A stretch of 64,000 bases of DNA from Sepiola atlantica (GCA_963556195.1 OY744516.1:31521793-31585792); one strand, 5' to 3'; counted from the first letter of the stretch, positions 1 through 9,719 are shown. Made by a program: numbers and translations. The notes: generated by a model from the letters alone, not told the origin.

Positions 1-19
1 ATGTGTTATTGTATATACA

Positions 20-57
20 TATCTGATGAGAGCGCATGACGCTCGAAACGCGTTATA
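20..57 (+). ncRNA. Type I hammerhead ribozyme core
   Basis: The conserved core is complete: CTGATGA at 23-29, GAAA at 45-48, and the NUH cleavage triplet GTT at 52-54. Stem II is five perfect pairs, GAGCG (30-34) with CGCTC (40-44), closing the loop CATGA. Stem III is minimal (AC/GT around GC), as in the short-stem hammerheads that act as dimers. Stem I is weak: only TAT (20-22) with ATA (55-57). Cleavage is predicted after T54. Hammerheads with this short stem III are known from Penelope-like elements and satellite DNAs. I infer a relic of such an element. Confidence 0.72.
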
Positions 58-244
58 AAATTATAAAATTAAAAAATGATAAAATAAAAAATAAATACAT
101 AAATGTTGAGAAAAACATTTTTACAAATGTTGGTAGCCTTACTCCTTTACATATATACTTTTTTCTCGTTGGAACTGCACTGATACTGCACTACCCTCTA
201 CTTGTATGTTATTTTGTCAAAGCAATTATCTTGAGAAAGTTTTA

Positions 245-308
245 AAATAAAGACGAAACGTTGATGGATATATAAATAATTTTGGTTTATCCTTTTTCAT
301 TTTCCATA
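245..308 (+). repeat. Truncated Penelope-type terminus (family a)
   Basis: This contains the end GACGAAACGTTGATGG followed by a stretch matching the arms of the palindrome at 56646-56877 and the copies at 11993-12090 and 33739-33850. Only the 3' half of the hammerhead-like motif remains; the CTGATGA half is missing. Confidence 0.6.
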
Positions 309-314
309 TATATA

Positions 315-698
315 CAGGGTGGGCAAAAATAAGGGTCCTATTTTTAAAAATTCATAACTTTTTTATTTATTGATTTAAAAAAAAATTTTTTTTAGAATAA
401 GTAAAGGACCCCTTCCGAAGCAAGCATGAGCCGTATTAGCCCTAAGGAACGTACCCTCATTTAGAAAACATTATTTTTGTTTAAAAAACTCAAAACAGTG
501 TAAAAAACAATACTTTAGTTTTTGTAAGTTTTAAGAAGTGTTTTTCGGCTAAAATTTGTTTTGTTTATTTCAAAAAATCTCGGAAGGGTCAGTCTACACA
601 CACATAAAGTTTGGTGAGTTTAACTTTTATTTTGTGGAAGTTATTCAAATTCAAGTTATTCAAATTTAAAGATAGGACCCTTATTTTGGCCCACCCTA
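315..698. mobile_element. TIR MITE, copy 1 of 3
   Basis: A 384-bp non-coding element bounded by imperfect terminal inverted repeats: CAGGGTGGGCAAAAATAAGG at the left and, inverted, TAGGACCCTTATTTTGGCCC followed by ACCCT at the right. TA lies on both sides, as expected for Tc1/mariner-type target duplication. It is nearly identical to 23851-24234 and 31814-32199, with only a few substitutions. It has no transposase, so it depends on a partner elsewhere. The last TIR base is A instead of G in this copy. Confidence 0.85.
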
Positions 699-710
699 TA
701 TGTCCCTATA

Positions 711-740
711 TATTAAAGTCACTCTTGAGTGACTTTAATA
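711..740. other. Perfect 14-bp hairpin
   Basis: TATTAAAGTCACTC, a 2-base loop TT, then GAGTGACTTTAATA form a perfect inverted repeat just downstream of the MITE. Its function is unknown. Confidence 0.6.
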
Positions 741-1097
741 ACAAGCAGTGCTAATAGCTGCATGCACGATCCGAATACGTTCGTAGCGCACTCTAGCTGC
801 TTGTGTAAATTCAGCCGCCAATTCGCTATTAATTCCTCCATAATTATTAACTAATTGTCTAGGGGTTAAGACTCTTGACTACGAATCAGTGGCGATTTGT
901 GATCAGGGTTCGCGCCAGCCGACCGTTGAGAATTAGCTTCCTGCACTGAAATTGCGTTATCATGAAACATCGATGTCTGTAGGTATTAAAATAATTAATA
1001 TTTATATATATATATATATACTCATTTCACGTATATATACTTATTACATGTATTGCAGATAAATAAAACAGACGCCCCCTCCTACATATTATTATTG
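741..1097. other. Non-coding; possible tRNA-derived SINE head
   Basis: Around 858-920 there is a tRNA-like pattern: an A-box-like TAGGGGTTAAG, an anticodon-arm-like region CTCTTGACTACGAATCAG, and a good B box GGTTCGCGCC near 908. No TSD or tail is clear. A short (TA)n lies at 1003-1020. Nothing else is recognisable. Confidence 0.35.
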
Positions 1098-1123
1098 AAA
1101 GAAAGAGAGAAGAGAAAGAAAGG

Positions 1124-1148
<25 letters not shown>
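1098..1148 (+). repeat. (GA)n microsatellite
   Basis: Purine-only GAAA/GA run. Confidence 0.9.
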
Positions 1149-1154
<6 letters not shown>

Positions 1155-1781
1155 AACAGATCTTTCTGATTGGCTGATTTTTAACCGTTGAAAAACAGAA
1201 GCACTAACAATTAAAAAAAAACTGTCAACAAGATGTTAGCTCTGAGCGTAAATTTGATCGCCTTAAGCTGGGTCATTTAGTTACCATTGTCTAATTGAGA
1301 AACTCGAAACGCACAATGAAGCCAGGATAACATCAGCGAAAAAAAAGCATCTTGTAACAGGAAAATGTCTGTTGCGAATATCGAACAAAGCTTCAGTCCG
1401 TTTAGTGGGTGTGAATTGATCACCTAAGAAACATTACTAATGAATATAACTGAGGACGAAATAAAATGTATCTGATCGATGTGTAGGAGAAAGGGCGACA
1501 TGTGCAGCGAATTTATGAGATCTGATTAGTTAAAAATGACCCAACCACCCATAACCCTTACCCTAACCCTAACCCCTTCTGTCGTGGGAAGTGATTCGGG
1601 ATTATCATATTTCGAGACTAATTTCAAAATTGAAGGTGAGAAAATGTCAAACGTAATTTTATTAATTATGTTCATTCGTCGATAAACGGTTTGACCGCTA
1701 AAAAGGGGGTGGGGGTAATTGAAGGGGCGTATTAAAGAATGAATTATTGATCCTCACAGATCAGAGTGAAGAAGAAAAAAA
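1149..1781. other. Non-coding stretch
   Basis: No ORF of note and no recognised repeat apart from the telomere-like tract at 1551-1576. The sequence looks like internal DNA of a decayed element. Confidence 0.5.
1551..1576 (-). repeat. Interstitial telomere-like (CCCTAA)n
   Basis: Four imperfect CCCTAA units (AACCC TTACCC TAACCC TAACCC). Similar short tracts occur at 6006-6066, 16139-16170 and 23482-23504. Confidence 0.7.
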
Positions 1782-2410
1782 ATGTGTACGTGTATATTTT
1801 TGAGCATGTATACGTGTACGTGTACTTGTGTGTGCGCACGAGCGTATATATGTATGTATGTATTTGATGTGCCTGTGTCCGTGTTTAGAGCGTATGTTCA
1901 CGTGTCTACGTGTATGTATTTTGATGTATGTGTATGTAAATGTGAGAGCGTGAGTATCTGTGGTGTGTGTATTTGTGGTGTGGGTACGTATATAAATCTG
2001 TGTATTCGTTGCGTTTATTTGTACTGGATGCGTTTGCTTGGAGTGTGTGTACGTGTCTATATTGTATGTGTTGTGTATTGAGTGTACGTGTATGTTATAT
2101 GTGATATATATGAACGTGTGTGTGCATATAGTTTGTGTGAGATGTGTATTGTTGTTCGTATGGTGTATGTGTATGCAACGTTTGGTGTACGTGTACGGAG
2201 AATATGGTTTGCGGAGTATGCGTTTTTTATGTGTGGCGTACGTAATATACTCTATGTGTATGTTTGGAACATGTATGTGTATATATGTACGTATGTGTAT
2301 ATATTTGCTCGGTGTTTCTATTTTGTGTGCATGTGGTATGTTTTTATCTGGTCTGTATGTGTGTGTGTGCTCATGAGTGCGAATGCGATCATGTGTGTGT
2401 AGAGATCGTA
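1782..2410 (+). repeat. Degenerate (TG/TATG)n low-complexity tract
   Basis: About 630 bases of GTGTACGTGTATGT-like sequence, almost free of C on this strand. Open frames on both strands (for example 1761-2420 minus, a His/Thr-rich 219 codons) are by-products of this bias. Confidence 0.85.
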
Positions 2411-2464
2411 TACGATACACCCACTTATAGACAGGGGCGCATTAATATGAGTTCTTAGGTATTC

Positions 2465-3225
2465 CAACTGGGCTGGAGATAGGTACATATATAGTATGCG
2501 CGCCCTTGCAGAGATAGGTAAGTATATAGTATGCGCACCGGGGCGGCGATAGGTACGAATATAGTATGCGCACCGGGGCGGCGATAGGTATATATATAGA
2601 ATGTGCACCGGGGTGGTAATAGGTACGTATATAGTAGTGCATAAGGGTGGCGATAGGTACGTATATAGCATATGCACAGGGGCGGCAATAAGTACGTATA
2701 TAGCATGCGCACTGGGGCGGTGATAGGTATGTATTTAGCATACTCTCCAGGGCGAGAATAAGTACGTATATAGCATGCGCACCGGGGCGGCGATAGGTAC
2801 GTATATAGTATGCGCACCGGGGCGTCGATAGGTACGTATATAGCATTCGCACCGGGGCGGTGATAGGTACGTATTTAGCATTCGCACCGGGGCGGCGATA
2901 TGTACATATTTAGTATTCGCACTGGGGCAGCGATAGGTACTTATGTAGTATGCACACCGGGGCGGCAATAGATACTTATATAGTATCTGCACCGGGGCGG
3001 CAATAGGTACGTATTTAGCATTCGCACCGGGCGGCGATAGGTAGTATTTAGCATTCGCACCGGGGCAGCGATAGGTACGTATTTAGCATTCGCACCGAGG
3101 CAGCGATAGGTACTTATATAGTATCTGCACCGGGGCGGCGATAGGTACGTATATATTATGAACACCGGAGCGGAGATAAGTACCTATATAGTATGCACAC
3201 CGGGGCGGAGATATGTATCTATATA
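2465..3225 (+). repeat. 35-bp satellite, about 21 copies
   Basis: Tandem array with unit GCGCACCGGGGCGGCGATAG plus GTACGTATATAGTAT. Successive GCGCACCGG motifs are 35 bases apart (for example 2533 and 2568). Units vary by 1-5 bases, with a few single-base indels near 3040. It is far richer in GC than its surroundings. The unit lacks stops in any minus-strand frame, so long spurious ORFs cover it. It may be the internal tandem array of the Helitron ending at 3505. Confidence 0.9.
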
Positions 3226-3239
3226 GAAGGCACAGACAG

Positions 3240-3505
3240 AGGTGGTACGTTTTTATAGAAATATGTCATACTTTTGGCCTGGGCAACGTAAGAGGAATGG
3301 TGGTGAAGAAACAGCTTTCACAAAAGGCAAAATGAGAAAGTAGCGGTGAAATGGGGCGACCAGGGAAGAGAAAAGTAGAAAGATAAAGAGATGGGCATAG
3401 AGAGAGGGAGAGAAATAGAAGTTTGAATATAAAGATGTTACACACGCGATTTTTCTTCTATTTTATATTTTTATGGCCCCGAGCAACGCCGGGTAGTCAT
3501 GCTAG
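3240..3505 (+). mobile_element. Helitron-like 3' end
   Basis: The end is GCCCCGAGCAACGCCGGG (a CCCG/CGGG hairpin), then about ten bases and CTAG (3502-3505) followed by T. A 3' hairpin followed by CTRR is the canonical Helitron 3' terminus. A purine-rich GAGA stretch precedes it, as in the copy ending at 6193. The 5' TC end was not located. Confidence 0.6.
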
Positions 3506-3772
3506 TTTATACTAATCCATAAATGAAATCAATAAGATTGTCAAAGAGAAACACGTGCGAATGGAAAAATTTTCTTTTGTTGTCGTTCCCAAAGAAACCA
3601 TTTCATTTCACTTCTGTGATAATTCAAAAAAAGACTTTTGTAAACTATAAGCACATATTTGACAGAATAAGACCCCAGTAAACATAAATCAATACTTTTG
3701 TCAACTAGTGAAGGAACACAACTAAGCCATGATTAGACGAACTTATAATATAATTCATTTTAAAATATGGAT
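3506..3772. other. Non-coding flank
   Basis: No gene or clear repeat is visible. Confidence 0.4.
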
Positions 3773-3787
3773 TATATATATATATAC

Positions 3788-3853
<66 letters not shown>
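3773..3853. repeat. (TA)n microsatellite
   Basis: About 80 bases of TA with two CATA interruptions at the left. Confidence 0.95.
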
Positions 3854-3856
<3 letters not shown>

Positions 3857-3974
3857 ACATGTATTGTATTAGTTTCTGTAGATGTAAATCCGTTGACACT
3901 CAAGTGTTTATAAAAAGTGCTCAATAACAAGTAGAGCTGTTTATAAGTATACATTTTTATTTATACAAACATTA

Positions 3975-4040
3975 TTGGTTACATATGTGCATACATGTTT
4001 CGGTTGCACTCTTCGCAGAGAGTCAACCTCATCAGACCAA
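3975..4040 (-). ncRNA. Type I hammerhead ribozyme (left arm)
   Basis: On the minus strand: TTGGT, CTGATGA, a GGTTG/CAACC stem II extended by ACTCT/AGAGT with one bulged G, GAAA, a stem III closed by ACAT/ATGT, U-A, then ACCAA. Stem I is five pairs (TTGGT/ACCAA). It has one substitution relative to the right-arm copy in the outer stem I base. Confidence 0.8.
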
Positions 4041-4526
4041 GGATTCAGAGTAATGAGATGGGTTTGCAGAAAAATATCCGCCTTGTATTAAAATTAATTT
4101 ATATATTGAAACTGCTTTATATACTAAAAGTATATTCATAGGCAAGTACGTGCTTTTAAATATATTTTTTGCTTGAAAGTGGATCTGTCTGTGTGTTCAT
4201 GTTTAGATGTGTGTGTATATTGATGTCTGTTTATTTATGTGTACTTATGTACCTATTAAATCTGTTTATATGTGTGTATCTTACTGATAGATCAGATAAA
4301 TGTGTTTGTAGGATTTGGGAATTCAAATAGGGTTGAAAAGTAGCCATGGCTAAGAGGGCAATAAAAAAACAGGGATGGTTAGGTCGTAAAAAAGGCTGAA
4401 GAACGGTCAACAAGTAAAATAGGTAATCCGATACCAATTAATAAGAAAATAGAAATAGAGAATAACCAATCCCAAACAAGAATTAATTCTGAAAAAATCT
4501 GCAAACCCATCTCATTACTCTGAATC

Positions 4527-4594
4527 ATTGGTCTGATGAGGTTGACTCTCTGCGAAGAGTGCAACCGAAACATGTATGCACATATGTAACCAAT
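4527..4594 (+). ncRNA. Type I hammerhead ribozyme (right arm)
   Basis: Stem I is ATTGGT (4527-4532) with ACCAAT (4589-4594), six perfect pairs. The core is CTGATGA at 4533-4539 and GAAA at 4567-4570. Stem II is GGTTG (4540-4544) with CAACC (4562-4566), extended by ACTCT/AGAGT with a bulged G. Stem III runs from A4570 to T4587 and has six pairs including one G-U, with a loop ATGCAC. The cleavage triplet is GTA and the predicted cut lies after A4588. All invariant residues are present. Confidence 0.85.
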
Positions 4595-4620
4595 AATGTT
4601 TGTATAAATAAAAATTTATA

Positions 4621-4621
<1 letters not shown>

Positions 4622-4670
<49 letters not shown>
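4622..4670. repeat. (TA)n microsatellite
   Basis: Uninterrupted TA run directly against the fold-back arm. Confidence 0.95.
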
Positions 4671-4673
<3 letters not shown>

Positions 4674-5280
4674 GAATATAAAAGCGGGTAAAATTAATTC
4701 ATCGAACAGAACAGTTTTGCACCATTTTTATGTCCGCTTGCGGTAATTAAAATCAAGATATAATGATATTAAACCTTATGTCTAGAATCTTTATTCTAAT
4801 TTTGATGAAACCCCATTATACGATTCTGATTCTATAAAATGTCTTAAATGTCAAACTTAAGCTTAAGGAGTCTTAAGAAGAAATTGAAATTTAGGGAATC
4901 TTGCTTAATTGGTGTCTAATGACTCTGAATCAAATTCAATGCAAATCTGAAATATCTCAATTTTCAAATGGGGGATTATATCTATATATTGCCTCCCCCT
5001 TTAAAATGCTTCAAAGCAACAAAAAATTCAGGGAATCTTTATTGATTTATGTATAATGTATTGTTAAAATTTCATCAAAATTGGAGTTATCTGCATTTTC
5101 ACGAAGTGATTTTACGGCATCGTTGTCCCCTTTGCATGTAACTAAATTAAACTTAATATAGCCCACATGGCACATGTTTTACCTAGCAGCTTCATTCCAA
5201 AATTCATAATGACCGCTTAATTAATTTAGGAGTGAATCCTTTACATAGAAATATCTAAACATATATACATAACTAACTTT
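4671..5280 (-). mobile_element. Helitron-like repeat (family E), minus orientation
   Basis: This is homologous over about 300 bp, in reverse orientation, to 53330-53671, which ends in a hairpin and CTAG. The shared end here reads GCGGGTAAAATTAATTC. The distal part contains TTCATAATGA near 5205, a motif also found at 15700, 55240 and, inverted, 53130. It is non-coding. Confidence 0.6.
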
Positions 5281-5674
5281 ATATGAATAAAGGTTATTAA
5301 AATTCTGTACTATTATTTTTTTTAATTCATGCAATCAATTTGCCAGTCGTGATATGTCCTTTCTATATAATAAAATTTAATGTACGTGTGTCCGGCTCGT
5401 TTCAATAATCATGTATTCGTATGAGTAAAGAAGGGCGGCTTAATATTAATGTTTATCATAACTGATGATATTAAAGGAAAGGAACAACTAATCACGTATG
5501 TAAATTTAATTTTTTTTTAGCAAAGAAGTGGAAGCTTAATCTTAATAACTGATGATACAAATTAAGGAAATAATTGTTTTACTTTTAATAGACACAAAAA
5601 ATATTCCCTAATGTTTTTTTTTCTGGCTAAAATAGAAATTTACGGTTTCACATATGCTTTATTTATAGATTTAG
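5281..5674. other. Non-coding, probably internal to a Helitron
   Basis: Contains a diverged direct duplication around CTTAAT...AACTGATGATA (5431-5470 and 5530-5570). The CTGATGA here is not followed by a stem II plus GAAA. No gene is visible. Confidence 0.45.
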
Positions 5675-5782
5675 GAAAGAGAGAGAGAGAGATAGAGAGA
5701 GAGAGATAGAGAGAGAGAAAGAGAGAGAGAGAGAAACAGAGAGAGAGAGAAAGAGAGAAAAGAGAGAGAGAGACAGAGAGAG

Positions 5783-5813
<31 letters not shown>

Positions 5814-5861
5814 GACAGAGAGAGATAAAGAAAGAAAAGAGATAGAGCGAGAGAGACAGAC

Positions 5862-5897
<36 letters not shown>

Positions 5898-5902
5898 GGG
5901 GG
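5675..5902 (+). repeat. (GA)n low-complexity tract
   Basis: About 230 bases of GAGA with scattered C and T. Confidence 0.95.
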
Positions 5903-6005
5903 ATTAGTTTATTTAAGTAAAATTTGTCTCGTGTATTATTTTTTGTTGTAAAACTTTACTCGCGTATTTGTTCTTTAAGTAAAGTTTAACTCACGTATAT
6001 GTTGT

Positions 6006-6066
6006 TTTAGGGTTAGGGTTAGAGTTAGGGTTAGGGTTAGAGTAGGGGTAGGGGTAGGAGTAGGAT
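6006..6066 (+). repeat. Interstitial telomere-like (TTAGGG)n
   Basis: About nine units of GGTTAG grading into GGGGTA, inside the element that ends at 6193. Confidence 0.8.
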
Positions 6067-6193
6067 TAAAGTTACCTCTATTTTTTTTTACATGAAGATT
6101 TACCTCGGGTGTTACAATAGTAGGGAATCTCTTGTTATTGATACAAATAAATTATATTCTACTCCCCCGGGCGACGCTGGGTTACCCTGCTAG
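6067..6193 (+). mobile_element. Helitron-like 3' end
   Basis: CCCCCGGGCGACGCTGGG makes a hairpin, followed by TTACCCTG and CTAG (6190-6193). This is the same architecture as 3240-3505, with the same preceding GA tract (5675-5902). Confidence 0.6.
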
Positions 6194-6698
6194 CTCGTAA
6201 TAAATACCAACTGAAATACTCGATGACATTATCGTTCCAAACTCACTAGCTCTGAATACTGACCATTATTGACCGAGCGAGAAAACTAAATTCGATAGTC
6301 ATATCCTCTTCCCTTCACCCACACAAAGTGTCTGTTTGATCGCAGATGAGGCTGTGTCTGTGTGGGTCACACATGTCGAAATGTAATCAAGATACCAAGA
6401 CTGTGCCCGGGAGCAATGAAAAGTGTGGAATATGAAATGATACTAATTGGTCCAGTTGGAGTTTTGCCAAGGACACTCGAGGGGGAAGTTTGAATAATTT
6501 AGAAATCACAGAAGGGTTTATTATGACCATACCACAGAATTCTGAAAGAACACCGACAACGTTTCTGAAAAGTTGCCACTCTGTCTCCAATGTCAACATC
6601 TGGAAAACACCTGGAAAACAAATGCCCGAAAAGTGCGCAAAAATCTAATATACAAAATCAAGAAAAGAAAGTGTTCTAATTGAAATGTTGACAATAAT
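6194..6698. other. Non-coding stretch
   Basis: A 70-codon frame at 6387-6599 (minus) matches nothing I recognise. No repeat is seen. Confidence 0.4.
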
Positions 6699-6780
6699 AA
6701 TATAGTATTACGTAATATGATATAATATTACGTAATATGATATAGTGTTACGTAATATTATAATATAGTATTACGTAACA
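6699..6780. repeat. Short tandem of TATTACGTAATA units
   Basis: Four units of 20-28 bases, each containing the palindrome ATTACGTAAT, followed by ACAGTGCTAGATA. Related TTACGTA sequence followed by ACAGTGCT occurs at 17895-17955 and 27490-27550. Confidence 0.65.
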
Positions 6781-7056
6781 GTGCTAGATATATTTTCGCC
6801 TTATTTAGCGCGTAGATTCTTTAGGTAGTTTTAAAAATGGGTTTCCCATCTGGTTTCCTACCCAGGCTTTGTTAGTCAATTCTTTTAGCAAAGTGTTGTT
6901 TCTATTTTTAGCCTCGTACTTGTTAATTTGGCCCCTGCGTGAATCAAGGTGTTTAGGTCTGCGATAGTATCTGTTGAGCTGTATGAATAGAGTCTGTTCA
7001 ATTTATTTATTTATTTGGTCTACTTGGATGGGAGTTTTCTTTTATTAATAATAATA
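6781..7056. other. Non-coding flank of the LINE
   Basis: No feature is recognised. Confidence 0.4.
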
Positions 7057-7730
7057 GAAACGGAATCCTTACTGGTGGCTGCACAGAACAATGCAATTAG
7101 GGCAAACTACATTAAAGCTAAAATGCATAAAACACAGAGGAACAGTAAATGCAGACTGTGTGGACAAAGAGACGAAACAGTAAATCATATAACAAGTGAA
7201 TGTAGCAAATTTGCCCAAAAGGAATACAAGAACATACACAACTGTGTGGGGAAAGCAATACACTGGGAACTGTGCAAACAATTGAATTTCGAATACGCAG
7301 ACAAATGGTACAAACATAAACCAGAAACAGTACTGGAAAACGAAAAACACAAAATCCTCTAGGATATGGATATACAAACAGATAAACTCATGCAAGCAAG
7401 GAGACCTGATGTTATTATAATCAACAAGATGGAAAATCTGGTAAAATCGTAGAATTCGCCATTCCAGCAGCACACAGAGTGAAAATCAAAGACATGGAAA
7501 AACGAAGCAAATACACAGAATTAGCTAGAGAACTGACAGGAATATGGAGCATGAACAAAGTTAATATACTACCAATAATCGTAGGAGCACTAGGAACAAT
7601 CTCCAAAAACCTGGAGTAAAGATTGGAAGAAATTGGAATTAAAGGGACTATTGGAACTATATAAAGGACGGTAATGATAAAAAAGACTGCAATCTTAAGG
7701 AAAATCATCGAATGCGGAAACTAACCCGCA
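7057..7730 (+). pseudogene. LINE ORF2 C-terminal fragment (zinc-knuckle tail)
   Basis: The longest open piece is 7015-7362. It contains CRLCGQRDETVNHITSEC, a C-x2-C...H-x4-C knuckle found C-terminal to the reverse transcriptase of several LINE clades, then HWELCKQLNFEYADKWYKHK. Homology continues past the stop at 7360 and through frameshifts near 7440 and 7615 (pieces such as RRPDVIIINK and LPIIVGALGTISKNL). There is no catalytic RT domain in the window. The copy is dead, truncated upstream of about 7057, and was probably inserted that way. Confidence 0.8.
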
Positions 7731-8326
7731 TAAGCTACAAAGGGTAACCAGTCACAAGGAATCTACAACAGGGAGAAAACAAAACCACACGAAGAACACC
7801 ACATCACAGACAAAGGAACAAAAACTGCAAGAAACATCACTTCATAATCTCCTCCTCCCCAATAAATTACACCGTCCTCAGCTAACATCACACAAAAATG
7901 AACCAATGAACATAAATTGCAAGAAACATCATAAGCTCTCTCTCCCCCCCCCCCAAAAAAAAAAAATGATGCCGGCCTAGGCTGACACCAGACAAAATAT
8001 TTGTAGAGGATCGAGGAGGATGAGAAAACCGAGGAGGGACAGCACAAACCAGACCCTCACTGGAAAAGTGTGGTGAATGATAGGACTTTAGGGAGGCTTA
8101 TTGCCACCCAAATCTCAGAGAAGACCAATGGTCCTCACCAGCGAGAAATCAATGGTAAGAGGCTGTTGCGATACTGCAAGGTTATTTGCGGTGGTTATCG
8201 AAAAGAGGTGAAGAATACTGGAAATCTGGGGATGCCTGTTGTCACTCAGACTCCAGGAAATACCACTGGCTATTGTCGGTGAGCAATCACTAACGATGAT
8301 CTGTGTGAGAACTCCTAGTGAGTACA

Positions 8327-8406
<80 letters not shown>
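7057..8406 (+). mobile_element. 5'-truncated LINE, family A, with (AAT)n tail
   Basis: The unit comprises the C-terminal part of a LINE ORF2 (to about 7730), a 3' UTR, and a terminal (AAT)n run at 8327-8406. The segment from GGCCTAGGCTGACACCAG (about 7973) to CTCCTAGTGAGTAC recurs at 40225-40605, 40615-41088, 41285-41560 (minus) and 41684-42310 (minus), always ending at the microsatellite. A TAA-type simple-repeat tail is typical of I-like and some other LINE clades. The clade is not certain. Confidence 0.8.
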
Positions 8407-8407
<1 letters not shown>

Positions 8408-8554
8408 TGCGCACTTTTCCTGGTTGAAAGTAGGAAGTTCAAAACTATTCTTTATTGTAATGATTGGGATTTATTTCGTCATTCTTTGGGATTTTAGGAT
8501 CAATTTGGAGCAATTAGGCAGTATAGTAAACAACAGAAAAAGATGATAAAAAGC
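8407..8554. other. Short spacer
   Basis: No feature is seen between the LINE tail and the MITE. Confidence 0.4.
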
Positions 8555-9080
8555 AAAATTAAATCAAATAACTTTTATCAAACGCAAGAAAATTTAATCG
8601 TCTATCGATTTGCATAGCTTTTCAGCTTTAACACTTTTTAAGTGTTGTTTTTCAATTTTGTATCGTTGCCTCCTAGATGAAAAAAAATAAGGATTCAAGA
8701 TGGCTGCGACTACGTTAAGCCAGAATCTTCGGTATAGTACTAAGTATTTAGAAATAAAGTAGAACTTAAAAACTGTTTCAGTAAGTTAAAAATATACAGA
8801 TCGGTCGAAAATTAAATTTTCGGCCAATTAGTGACAATTATTAGTTGTATTGTTGTTTAATTTTCGAGTTTTCAATTGTTAAACATAGGATATCGAATCT
8901 GCACATCAAGTAAAATACGGCGCCATCTTGAATACATGAGGCAACGCTACAACGATACAAAATCTGAAGAAAAAAACAACACACTTAAAAAAGTGTCAAA
9001 ACTGAAAACCTATGCAAGTCGATAGAAGATTAATTTTCTTGCGTTTGGTAAAAGTTATTTGCTGTAAATTTATTTTTTCA
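8555..9080. mobile_element. Long-TIR MITE, copy 1 of 2
   Basis: Arms of about 150 bp in inverted orientation: AAATAACTTTTATCAAACGC at the left and its complement near 9045-9072. They carry matching internal landmarks: TCTATCGA, an AAGTGTT/AACACTT hairpin, TTTTGTATCGTTG, and CAAGATGGC/GCCATCTTG. No ORF is present. The same element occurs at 13777-14311. Confidence 0.8.
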
Positions 9081-9587
9081 CCCCATTTTGTTAACTATTC
9101 TGCAAAATCGCCAAACCTTGTTGTTACCTAAAACGATATACCACAAGCTACAACAATTCCTGTGTAGCGTGTCGTTGTACACTAGTTTGTATGAAAAGAA
9201 AAGCGCACATAATATCCATCTACACCTACGCAACAATATTTAATATTCATTTGATAGAATTGAACTTGTATTTGACATGGCAAACGACTCGTCACCTCCC
9301 CCTCTTTCTCCTCTCAACCCTTTGTCATTCGATTACAATTTATTTCGGGAATTTCTTCTTTTTTTTTCTCGGTACATTTATTTGTTTCCTTTCTTTGTCC
9401 CAGGTTCTCCATTAACCCGAAACTTGTATTTCTCTTCGTCTTTATTTCCTTTTTATTTCTTACTCTTTTCAGTTCTTTCCTTCTTAGCAAAAGGTCGACA
9501 ATGTTTTCTCACGCTTTCAAAGGTTTGGCGTAATAAAGACACAAAAATGGTCAACAAAAGAAACAGACTTTTTCGTGTACGTACATT

Positions 9588-9588
<1 letters not shown>
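9081..9588. other. Non-coding stretch
   Basis: Pyrimidine-rich in the middle. Frames at 9191-9415 and 9277-9711 are low-complexity and not recognised. Confidence 0.4.
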
Positions 9589-9625
<37 letters not shown>

Positions 9626-9647
9626 ACACACACATATATATATATAT
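9589..9647 (+). repeat. (CA)n-(TA)n compound microsatellite
   Basis: CA run followed by TA. A short (ATACATAG)n follows at about 9690-9712. Confidence 0.95.
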
Positions 9648-9719
9648 TGTTTCATTTTACTTCAGTCGAAGTTCTCATATATATGAGATACATAGATACA
9701 TAGATACATAGATATTCGA

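Larger units (their letters stand above)
3942..4626. mobile_element. Fold-back element with a hammerhead in each arm
   Basis: Two nearly identical inverted arms of about 130 bp (3942-4075 and 4489-4626) enclose about 410 bp of non-coding DNA. (TA)n tracts lie on both sides. Each arm encodes a hammerhead ribozyme reading outward from the element. The outer tips share an AATGTTTGTATAAATAAAAA stretch with the hammerhead end at 49626-49730, so both belong to one family. I infer two Penelope or retrozyme-like termini in inverted orientation, or a true fold-back transposon. Confidence 0.75.

Noticed and set aside
1761..2420. 219-codon His/Thr-rich frame
   Set aside because: By-product of the TG-rich low-complexity tract; overlapping frames are open on both strands.
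2318..3165. Tyr/Arg/Pro-rich repeat protein
   Set aside because: It is the 35-bp satellite read on the minus strand. The unit is not a multiple of three and all frames are open.
5451..5570. Hammerhead at two CTGATGA boxes
   Set aside because: No pairing stem II and no correctly placed GAAA plus NUH.
6006..6066. Chromosome end (telomere)
   Set aside because: Only about nine degenerate TTAGGG units inside a transposon-like context, with DNA continuing on both sides.
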